Positions 44,499-51,832 of a stretch of 64,000 nucleotides of DNA are shown one piece after another; the stretch's first letter is position 1, and every line of letters starts with the position of its first letter. The position numbers were made by a program, and so were the translations under genes. The notes beneath the pieces were generated by a model that saw nothing but the letters and a program-made list of their open reading frames with translations, ran no database searches and was not told where the DNA came from. Origin of the DNA: CAVONV01 sp963697355 (GTDB lineage Bacteria > Acidobacteriota > Vicinamibacteria > Marinacidobacterales > DATDRI01); the NCBI GenBank assembly GCA_963697355.1, contig CAVONV010000023.1:186001-250000 (forward strand), in the 5' to 3' direction.

Positions 44499-47273
44499 TC
44501 AATGGTTCGCCAGCAAAGCTTCGATATCCGCCCGAGTCTCTGCCGACCAACCCGAAAAGGCGCGAACAAGTTGCCGTTGTTCATCCAATAGAAGAGTGAG
44601 AGGAACGGTAACCTGCCCCGTCGAGAAAATCCGCGCCAGGTCTTTTTCGGGCAAGATGTAGTTGGCGTAGGTGACGGAACGCTCGTCCAGATACGACCGC
44701 ACCTTCTCCTCTTGGCCGAAATCGAGACTGATGCCAACCAAATCCACGCCGGATTCGGAGAGTGGGCCACTCAGCCGGGCGAGCTCTGGTATTTCCACCG
44801 CACAGGGAGCGCACCAAGTCGCCCAAAAATTGATGAGCGTCTTCCGGCCTGGCTCGAGGATCAATGGTGTGGCTTCTATCGATTTCGAGCCGAGCGGCGT
44901 GAGCGCGAGAGCCGGCATCTTGTCGCCGGGTTCGAATGCAAGAGTGCGGAAAATGCGATCCGAAGTCGCCTCGGGCTCCGGCAGGGTGACTCGCCTTTCA
45001 GTGACCCGTTCTGCTGTGCCTTGGCCTTCGGTCAAATGAATGCTTTCGCCGGGTCGGGCTCCGGAGATGGTCTCCTCGAGCCCGGAAGGCCAAGTGACTT
45101 CGAGCTCGTAAGTGGATTGCCAGGCATCGCTCGAACTCAAGCCGAAAAGTACTCTCGGATCGCTTGCTGATAAGAATCCGCTACCACCGAGCTTGATTTT
45201 GGTTTGGGTCCCCAGGTGCGATTTCAGTCGGACCACCGTGCCAAAAGCGTCTCGGCCCGAACGAGTCCCGGTGAGGCTTACCCGAATGAAGCCGTTGTCT
45301 TGACCGACGTTGTTCTCGAACAGGAGCCGAGCCACTTCCTGCACCGGTGTGATAACGACATCGGAGTCTCCGTCGTTGTCGAAGTCCGCAAACGAACAGC
45401 CTCGACCGTCGGTGATCGAATCGAGTCCGGAAGCGCCCGAAATTTCCAAGTAGGTGCCGTCGCCTCTGTTCATGTAGAGACCGTTGCGCTCGAATCCGCT
45501 GAAGGACATCCCCTTTTCGAATATCTCGGACATATGGCGGTTTTGATAGTCCGAGTTTCCAGCCTGTTCCATGACGGCCGCCGACGCCACGACGTGGCGC
45601 CAGAAGAGACTTCACGTGTCCTTCATGGTCTTGCCGGACACGAAGCCGTTAACCGAGAATTCGTCTTCCCATCCGTCGTTATCGAAATCGAAGAATCCAC
45701 CGCCAAAAGCCCATCCTGCGGAAAAACCGCCGGCCTCCTGGGCCACGTTGCGAAAAGTTCCATCGCCCAAGTTCTCGAAGATGGAGTTGCCGGCAGCGAT
45801 TTTCTTCAAGACGGTGGTGTCGGGTGAGGTTTCCGGTATCAAGCGAGCCAAGATCCGATTCCCCGCCGTCGATGACATGTTGGTCACATGAATATCCAGG
45901 TCTCCGTCGTTATCGTAGTCACCGTAGGAAACCCCCATGCCGTTTCCCGGATCGATGACACCTCGTTCGAGCGCCTCGTCTCGAAAGCGATCGCCGTGGT
46001 TGATGAAGAGCGCGTTTTCTCCAAAGTCGTTGGCCACGTAGAGATCCTGAAATCCGTCGCCGTCGACGTCGGCGAACGCCGCCGCATAGCTCCAGCGTCC
46101 GTCGTCCACTCCCCAATGACGCGACTCTTCGCGGAAGCTCCCGTCTCCTTGGTTGATGAACAGCAAGTTGGGGGTCCCGTTCGTCGCCTTGCCCCATGCG
46201 TTGGGCATCACCAGTCCGTACCTGTTGTAGGAAGCGACGTAGATATCCGTCCAGCCGTCTCGATTGACGTCGGCTGCGACCGCGCTGAAGCCGACAGCCG
46301 GGTGCTCGACACCGGCAGGACCGGAGACGTCGATGAATCGAAGGTCACCGTCGGGCCGATATTGGTTTTGAAGAAGGATTTGATTCCCCACCGCCGCTAG
46401 GAAGATGTCCTGGTCCCCGTCGTTATCGTAGTCGAGAAAAAGAGCCCCAGTGCCGTCTCGTGTATAGCGGACGAGGGTTTCTTCTGAGACGTCTCGGAAT
46501 CGCCCGGCTCCATCATTGATGTAAAGACGACTGCCCGTGGCACCGCTGGTCAGAAGGTCAATGAGACCGTCCCCGTTGATGTCGGCCACAGCGGCACCGT
46601 GCGCCACAAAACCGTCATTGGGGGGGTCACCGAACGCAGGAGCGTCCTCCCAGAGGCCGGCTGGTGCCGTCACCTCCGAGAACAGGTTCTTGGTGGCGAC
46701 CATGGAGCTCAAGGACTCGATGTTCCAATATGTGATCTGCCAGGTCTCTTGATTAGAGCGTTGAGCCCGGGCCTGGATGGTACCGCGCACCCACTCTCGT
46801 TGACCTTCTCTGTTCGTTCCCACTAAGAAGCAAAAAACGTGTGCTCGTCCGTGAATCGGCGGACCTGCCTCGAAATCGGCGTGTTTGACCTTCAGACGGA
46901 AGTCTTCAATGTGGGAGAAATGGGAGAAGAACGCTTGGAGGCTTTCTCTAAGGTCATCTCGGCCTACTCGACGAGGAGTTTCTGACAGGTCCCAGTCGCG
47001 ACGGGCAAGCCACTTCACTTCGGGGACCAGAGGCTTCGGTTGGGACGGGAACGTCGTCGCCTCGACGTCCTCTGCAAAGTACTTGGCTACCTGAGAAAGG
47101 TCTTGCCGCCGAAGCGCGACTGAGAGGTCTAAGAGATCGTTGGCCAAAGATTCTGAGTGGTCCTCGGTTTGTTCCAGCTCGGATCGGTCGAAGGACAGTT
47201 CCCGTGACTCTTGCGCCACCGCACCGGCTGATACCCACCCGAGTAGGACGAAAACGATCTTTGCTTTTCTCAC
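44499..47273 (-). CDS. CRTAC1-type FG-GAP/ASPIC protein with thioredoxin domain; in-frame UGA, candidate selenoprotein
   Basis: Exported protein, 924 residues if the TGA at 45612-45614 is decoded (position 554). GTG start at 47273, then signal peptide (FVLLGWVSAGAVAQ); the frame open to 47525 overlaps the PIN gene and is ignored. An NTF2/SnoaL-like domain (about 40-180) is followed by many FG-GAP/VCBS calcium-type repeats (DINGDGLIDL, DYDNDGDQDI, DVDGDGFQDL), an ASPIC/UnbV domain (about 660-750) and a TlpA-like thioredoxin (800-924) with NFWATWCAPC (Cys821, Cys824). Across the UGA the text reads SGKTMKDT-U-SLFWRHVVA and continues in frame with more FG-GAP repeats, which a true stop would strand. 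SECIS-like hairpin follows. Alternatives: a split gene or a base-call error. Confidence 0.8.
45581..45614 (-). promoter_or_regulatory. UGA codon with SECIS-like hairpin
   Basis: On the minus strand the UGA (45614-45612) is followed by a stem of ten contiguous pairs, two of them G-U (bases +9 to +18 with +22 to +31, 45603-45581), and a three-base apical loop GUC at +19 to +21. Bacterial SECIS elements are described as having a G among the first two loop bases, a loop of 3-14 nt and a UGA-to-loop distance of about 16-37 nt; all three hold. The hairpin is also coding, as required in bacteria. Confidence 0.6.
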
Positions 47274-47439
47274 TGGCCAAAACCCGTCCAACCGAAACCT
47301 CGGTCCGTGAAGACTATTGTAGCCATCCCTGTCGATCGCCCCAAAAAGAAGGTAAGCGAGTTCTCTGTGGCGTTGATTGACGGTCGTCTGACCCCATCGT
47401 GTCGCCGCTCCGACGCAGAAGAGTAGTTTCAGCCTGTTC

Positions 47440-47853
47440 TCAGAAAAAGCGCTTCTTGAAATTCGCCGGTGACTCGATTTTGAACGGAGTTCGTCCTGAT
47501 AGTTCCAGGAGTGCCTGATCGCCACTCACCAGAACCTCAGCCATGCCGTGCGCTGCCAGGAGAAGAAACTTTCGATCTTCCGGATCTCTGCAACGTGGTA
47601 AGCCTCTGGTTGTCCTCGCACCCAACCTCACGGCTTCGGTGAAAGGCAAATAGACGCTGAGAAGAACTTCGATTTCTTCTTTGCCAAGAGCGAACTTTGG
47701 ATAGGCCAGTGCGCGGATGAGCTCTTCGGAGGTTTCGCGACTGATGAGCGGAAGAAATTTCCTTGCGGCCCAATAGTCTCTCATCCAGGCGAGTCGACCG
47801 CGGGAGAATAGGATGGTGGAAAGGACCGTGTTCGTGTCTAAAACGACCCTCAA
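47440..47853 (-). CDS. PIN-domain toxin (VapC-like, COG1569 type)
   Basis: Probable ribonuclease toxin. The 137 residues begin RVVLDTNTVLSTILFS with the first catalytic Asp, contain SRETSEELIRALAYPKF (Glu), and carry CRDPEDRKFLLLAAHG with VSGDQALLEL (acidic cluster) near the end. The arrangement matches the PIN-family toxins paired with AbrB-type antitoxins. The start at 47853 overlaps the antitoxin stop by four bases (ATGA), so the pair is translationally coupled. Confidence 0.88.
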   Translation of the reverse strand: MRVVLDTNTVLSTILFSRGRLAWMRDYWAARKFLPLISRETSEELIRALAYPKFALGKEEIEVLLSVYLPFTEAVRLGARTTRGLPRCRDPEDRKFLLLAAHGMAEVLVSGDQALLELSGRTPFKIESPANFKKRFF

Positions 47854-48077
47854 TCTTTAGAGCCTCTAGCCCATTGGACCGCGTCACGAACATCTCGTTC
47901 GGTAATGCCGAGTTCCGCCAGCTTTTTACGGACTTCATCAATTCGGCCGGGGAGAACAGGTTTCAATATGATGTTGCCGTTGTCTTCTATTACCTCAAAA
48001 TACTCTGCGTCGGGAAATCTCTCGGCGATCTTCTTTGGCAGCGTTATCTGATTCTTCACCGTTTTTTTGGCAAGCAT
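47850..48077 (-). CDS. AbrB/MazE-type antitoxin
   Basis: A 75-residue protein with a swapped-hairpin DNA-binding domain: VKNQITLPKKIAERFPDAEYFEVIEDNGNIILKPV (residues about 8-42), followed by a charged helix expected to bind the toxin (IDEVRKKLAELGITERDV). First gene of a PIN toxin-antitoxin pair. Likely represses its own promoter, though no operator palindrome is evident just upstream. Confidence 0.87.
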   Translation of the reverse strand: MLAKKTVKNQITLPKKIAERFPDAEYFEVIEDNGNIILKPVLPGRIDEVRKKLAELGITERDVRDAVQWARGSKD

Positions 48078-48379
48078 CGTAGGTCACTCTGAAAAGTAAG
48101 GATACAAGGATATCTTACTTCCTTTTTTAGTCGTTTTCAAGGCTGATTCCTGTCCGTTCCACCCGCCAGCGGCCATCAGACGGAGGGTGCCGTTGTCGAC
48201 GTCCGCCCTTCACGATGACGGAGAAAGAGGGTCTGCGGCGATTGGGATTTGCGTTTGGATCCCCAGAGCCGATCACCATAACCGGGGAAGCCGCGCCTTC
48301 CGGGGGACTCGAGAGTCGCCGCCGGGCAGGCGCGGCTGTTTTGTCCGATCTATGGTCTTTTCGAGGGGGACGGAACCAA
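48078..48379. other. Intergenic region, no gene recognised
   Basis: About 300 bases containing the antitoxin promoter and the DNA downstream of the truncated outer-membrane gene. Short frames on both strands are Arg/Ser-rich and look random. Confidence 0.4.
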
Positions 48380-48931
48380 CTACTTCTTGAACCTCTTCTC
48401 GTGCTCCTTCTTGAAGCTGTACACGAAATGGCCCTGGATGGCATAGAGAGGATCCTGATTTAGAGTGGTTCCACCGAAGAAATCATTGTTCTCTGTGAAG
48501 AGCCACAGCGTTCCTGCGGCTTCGATGACCCACTTCCCAATGGCGTGCGATATGCCGATCTGGGGCCGGAAGCCCCAACGGTTCGCGCCAATATTGATGA
48601 GCTTCGTCCTGTCGTACTGACCTGTCGGCGCGATCACCTGGAAGACGGCGCCCACGATCGTTTTCTGCTTATAGTTCCTGAACTCCCGCATCTCGAGAGC
48701 CGGCGAACCGGCGAAGTTCACATTAAGGGTGAAGCGGGCATCGGCGAGACCGGAAACATCACGCTCACGGAATCCCTCACCAACAAGCACACCCTCCCAA
48801 TGTCCGGTGGCAACGGGGAGGAGGGCCTCCACCTTGGCCGATCGGCCGAAGAAATCGAAGGTCCGTCCATATTTGAAAGAAACGAGGTTCAATCCTGCAT
48901 TGAGACCTTCGATGGGAAGCGACGTCATCAT
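48380..48931 (-). pseudogene. Fragment of a MetA-type (phenol degradation) outer-membrane protein
   Basis: About 180 residues of beta-barrel sequence resembling the Phenol_MetA_deg family: FKYGRTFDFFGRSAKVEALLP, SGLADARFTLNVNFAGSPAL, FQVIAPTGQYDRTKLINIGANRW, NNDFFGGTTLNQDPLYAIQGH. There is no signal peptide and the last roughly 100 residues of the family, with the closing strands, are missing (ends KKEHEKRFKK). The 5' edge abuts a RelE fragment at about 48921, so a deletion probably fused two broken genes. Confidence 0.65.
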
Positions 48932-49070
48932 AGCCAGAGAGCTTTCGTGAGCCCTTTGGAAACGGCTCGGTGGGAAGCTCGAGGATTGCTCTTACAACCC
49001 GCCGTTGGTCATCCTGAGGTAGTTTCTTGAGTTGCTTTTCGGCGGTGCGCGAAATGCTGACCCGCCTACG
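48921..49070 (-). pseudogene. RelE/ParE-type toxin N-terminal fragment
   Basis: The minus frame reads VSISRTAEKQLKKLPQDDQR, then RRVVRAILEL and GSRKLSGYDDV. That is the first half of a RelE-family toxin, up to the point where the beta-strands with the catalytic residues should begin. After about 48921 the frame is only the shadow of the neighbouring outer-membrane fragment. A palindromic repeat lies just upstream (49085-49160). Confidence 0.65.
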
Positions 49071-49084
49071 CTGTTGGCGGTGCC

Positions 49085-49160
49085 TCACGCCAATGGCTAC
49101 CGCCTCCGTCGCCGGCTCGATCGATGAGCCGCCGACTTTCAGGAAGCCATGCGAAGGCGG
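49085..49160. repeat. Dispersed palindromic repeat, copy 1
   Basis: About 75 bases containing CGCCTCCGTCGCCGGCTCGA and TCGATGAGCCGCCGACTT, ending in GCGAAGGCGGAC. It aligns to 58084-58157 with an identical CTCGATCGATGAGCC core; the outer CCGCC/GGCGG segments can pair. Both copies lie beside gene fragments. Confidence 0.7.
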
Positions 49161-49357
49161 ACGGCGAGGTCTCGTAGCTCCACGCTTGTCCAGATGTGCG
49201 GAGCGAATGCGCACTGCATCGACTGTTTGACTGCCGCACGGGGAGGGCGTTCAGGGGATACCGAGGCGCCCCTTGGCTAGTCTTCGGGAAATGCAAAAAG
49301 CGGACAGGCGACCGACACCGTTTCGCTCAATCTTTGTCAGGCCAAACGCCATTAAGT

Positions 49358-49382
49358 TTGCATATGGTCGTACTATATGCAA
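49358..49382. promoter_or_regulatory. TTGCATAT-N9-ATATGCAA palindrome upstream of the AAA_14 gene
   Basis: Perfect 8-bp inverted repeat with a 9-base spacer, ending ten bases before the preferred ATG at 49393. A further partial copy (CTTGCATG) overlaps the start. The location suits an autoregulatory operator. Confidence 0.5.
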
Positions 49383-49392
49383 TAGTACTTGC

Positions 49393-50529
49393 ATGATCTC
49401 CCGACCGGTTTGGCAATCCCGAATCGAGGAGGCATGGCGACGGAAATCTGTCCTATGGCTCATGGGAGTGCGCAGAGTAGGAAAGACGTATCTCTGCAAG
49501 AGCTTACGGGAAGTAGACTATTTTGACTGTGAGCTTCCACGTGTCCGCCGGCAAATGGAAGATCCCGAGTCGTTCCTGGAAGGACTTCGTAGCCGACGGG
49601 TCGTGCTCGATGAGATCCATCGCTTACGCAATCCATCGGAGCTGCTGAAGATCGCGGCGGATCACTATCCCGATACGTTGGTGCTGGCCACGGGCTCCTC
49701 GACTCTTGGCGCATCGGTGCGATTTCGGGACACCCTTGCGGGTCGCAAAGAGGGAGTCTGGCTCACGCCGATGAATCTGGGCGACCTGGATGCTTTTGGA
49801 CGAACCGATATTGAGCACCGGCTTCGTCGAGGCGGACTGCCACCGTATTTTCTTTCGAAGGAGCTTCCGGAGGCGGAATTCCAAGAGTGGTTGGACGCTT
49901 ATTGGGCTAAGGACATACTCGAGCTCTTTAGATTGGAGAAGCGGTATTCCTTTCAACGCTTCGTCGAGCTTTTGCTGTCGCAGAGCGGAGGTATTTTCGA
50001 AGCTACCCGGTTTGCGACTCCCTGCGAAGTAAGCCGGACGACCATTTCCAATTACTTGTCGGTTCTCGAGGCAACGTTGGTGATGCATGTGGTTCGTCCA
50101 TACAGCAAGGGCGGATCCTCGGAGATCGTGTCAGCTCCCAAGGTGTACGGATTCGACACCGGATTCGTGTGTTATCACAAAGGATGGAGTCAACTTCGGT
50201 CGGAGGACCTGGGAATACTCTGGGAGCACATGGTGTTGAACGAGCTACACGGATTCATGAATCCTCGCTGGATCCACTATTGGCGAAGCAAGAACGGTAA
50301 CGAAGTCGATTTAGTCATTGCTCAGAGAGGCAAGTCCCCCATCGCGCTCGAGTGCAAATGGTCCGCCGATGATTTCGATCCTCGTCACATCAAGGCGTTT
50401 AGAAACAGATATGAGGAAGGACTCAACTTGGTCGTTTCGGCCGATGTTGAACGAGGTTTCAGCAGGCAGTACGGGAAGATAGACGTTCGCTTTGTCGGGT
50501 TGCCTCATCTCCGTCGTGAAGTTTCGTAG
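49393..50529 (+). CDS. AAA_14 / DUF4143 ATPase
   Basis: Complete member of the family of which a fragment lies at 4317. 378 residues from the ATG at 49393 (MISRPVWQSRIEEAW); the frame is open to 49273, but that part would span the palindrome. Walker A is GVRRVGKTYL, Walker B RRVVLDEIHRL, followed by LVLATGSSTLG. The C-terminal DUF4143 part has YWRSKNGNEVDLVIAQRG and PIALECKWSADDFDP, a restriction-nuclease-like D-x-E-x-K core (VDLVI...LECK). The physiological role of these proteins is unsettled. The setting among toxin-antitoxin genes and fragments suggests accessory DNA. Confidence 0.88.
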   Translation: MISRPVWQSRIEEAWRRKSVLWLMGVRRVGKTYLCKSLREVDYFDCELPRVRRQMEDPESFLEGLRSRRVVLDEIHRLRNPSELLKIAADHYPDTLVLATGSSTLGASVRFRDTLAGRKEGVWLTPMNLGDLDAFGRTDIEHRLRRGGLPPYFLSKELPEAEFQEWLDAYWAKDILELFRLEKRYSFQRFVELLLSQSGGIFEATRFATPCEVSRTTISNYLSVLEATLVMHVVRPYSKGGSSEIVSAPKVYGFDTGFVCYHKGWSQLRSEDLGILWEHMVLNELHGFMNPRWIHYWRSKNGNEVDLVIAQRGKSPIALECKWSADDFDPRHIKAFRNRYEEGLNLVVSADVERGFSRQYGKIDVRFVGLPHLRREVS

Positions 50530-50799
50530 AGGTCTGCCGGCATACCGAGAAGAGCGGAACAGCGTGCCTGGCACCTTTTCCACCTTTTTCCGTCGTTGAC
50601 GCGACTTCGTCGAGTGTGATCCAGGAGACTTCGGTGGCTCGGTCCGCTGCCGCGGGCATCTGCTTGCCGCTGACAGTGCTTGGACGATTCGAAAGATCGA
50701 GCTCCTCGACGAACGCCGCGTGTTGTGATCGATAGCCGCCAAATTTGTCAAAGGGGCATGCCGAGCGCGGTTGCGATCGGCAGGTCGGATTCTCCTGCG

Positions 50800-51249
50800 T
50801 TACTCCCGGCCCTCTAAAGTTTCTAGATCTGCAATGTCCTTAGCGCGACCTGTTGCCCTCTTGTTTGCGATCAGCGCTTCTCGACCCAAGAAGGGGACAT
50901 TTAGGGAGTCAATCTTGTGAGACACCTTCGTCTTCCAAGCGTTATCGAAATGGACACCCGTAATGGCCGTAAGAAGGTCGATTCTGCGCGGGGGCATCCC
51001 GATCTGTATCACCATATCGGGACTCAAGAGATCAGCCTTCGACACGCCGAGAGATTCGATGGGAGCTCCGAAGCTCTTGAGAGCACTCCAAACTTGGGCA
51101 ACATTGTCGTCCGTTGGTTCAATCCAGATGTCGAGGTCCCCAGTGGCACGTGGTACGCCGTGCACGGCCATCGCGTGAGCGCCCACCACGATGAAGCGTG
51201 CACCTGTCTCTAAAAGAGAGGCTAAGATGTCCAGGAAGTCCTTGTTCAA
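50800..51249 (-). CDS. Nucleotidyltransferase-fold protein (MNT/DUF6036-like)
   Basis: A 149-residue protein of the minimal nucleotidyltransferase type. It has FIVVGAHAMAVHGVPRATGDLDIWIEPT, with the Gly-x-His variant of the G-S motif and Asp-x-Asp metal ligands, then a third acid in RRIDLLTAITGV, and ends with ALIANKRATGRAKDIADLE, as in AbiEii/DUF6036 proteins. Its start overlaps the stop of the small gene upstream (ATGA at 51246-51249), so the two form a coupled pair. Such pairs often behave as toxin-antitoxin modules; the direction of toxicity is not known here. Confidence 0.8.
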   Translation of the reverse strand: MNKDFLDILASLLETGARFIVVGAHAMAVHGVPRATGDLDIWIEPTDDNVAQVWSALKSFGAPIESLGVSKADLLSPDMVIQIGMPPRRIDLLTAITGVHFDNAWKTKVSHKIDSLNVPFLGREALIANKRATGRAKDIADLETLEGRE

Positions 51250-51509
51250 TTTGAGCCTGGCTCGTTGCGCGGGGTGGTTCGATTAACGAGGCGAATAGGA
51301 ATCTCGCCTCTTGGATATTGTGGTTGGGGCAGCCCGGCAAGCGTCCAGGCCTCAACAGCCAGCGGCCACATCATCTCCAGTCGCTCTTCCGGCGTCGTTG
51401 TGGTGCTAAGATCATCGTTGGGTTCGGTGCCAAGGCGATAGCAACGAACAGGCCAAGACCTACGTTCCGAAACGGTTGATCCAGCGGAGACCTTTTGATG
51501 AGTCACCAT
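51246..51509 (-). CDS. Small partner of the nucleotidyltransferase gene
   Basis: 87 residues from the ATG at 51509 (MVTHQKVSAGSTVSERRSWP); the longer frame to 51545 has no ribosome site. Recognisable block CYRLGTEPNDDLSTTTTPEERLEMMWPLAVEAWTLAG, which I associate with short proteins encoded directly before DUF6036-type nucleotidyltransferases, and a basic tail (YPRGEIPIRLVNR). No known domain. The four-base overlap with the next gene suggests a two-gene module. Confidence 0.7.
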   Translation of the reverse strand: MVTHQKVSAGSTVSERRSWPVRCYRLGTEPNDDLSTTTTPEERLEMMWPLAVEAWTLAGLPQPQYPRGEIPIRLVNRTTPRNEPGSN

Positions 51510-51832
51510 AGATAATTCTACCCCGGGCTTTGTGTGGATTGCCATTACCCGCGGACATCATCCTCGCCCTCAAACGGTGATCTCGAGATCGAAGCTTCCT
51601 AGCAGTTTCTTGCCGGCGGCAAACGAGACAAATTCTATCGTACTCGTCGTGGACACGGTGATAGCAGAGTTTGCGGTTGAGCACGATGACTTACCGCGGT
51701 TATAATATTCAGTTTTGCGACTCCCTTCAAAGCTACATCAAGTATGCAAGTAGGGACAACGACAACTTGACGCCTGGACGGCCGCGGCCGGATGGCCTTT
51801 GATGAATTCTCTAAAGATGGAGCATGAACACA
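51510..51832. other. Intergenic region upstream of icd
   Basis: About 320 bases between divergent genes. A plus-strand stretch near 51625-51690 (LVVDTVIAEFAVEHDDL) is faintly PIN-like, but has no start and is too short to claim. No RNA element seen. Confidence 0.35.

Noticed and set aside
45612..47525. Treating the FG-GAP region and the ASPIC/thioredoxin region as two separate genes (45612-47525 and 44499-45590).
   Set aside because: Both lie in the same frame, only the TGA and seven codons apart. The second has no start with a ribosome site, and its beginning is mid-domain FG-GAP sequence. The 5' extension to 47525 overlaps the PIN toxin gene and lies upstream of the signal peptide.
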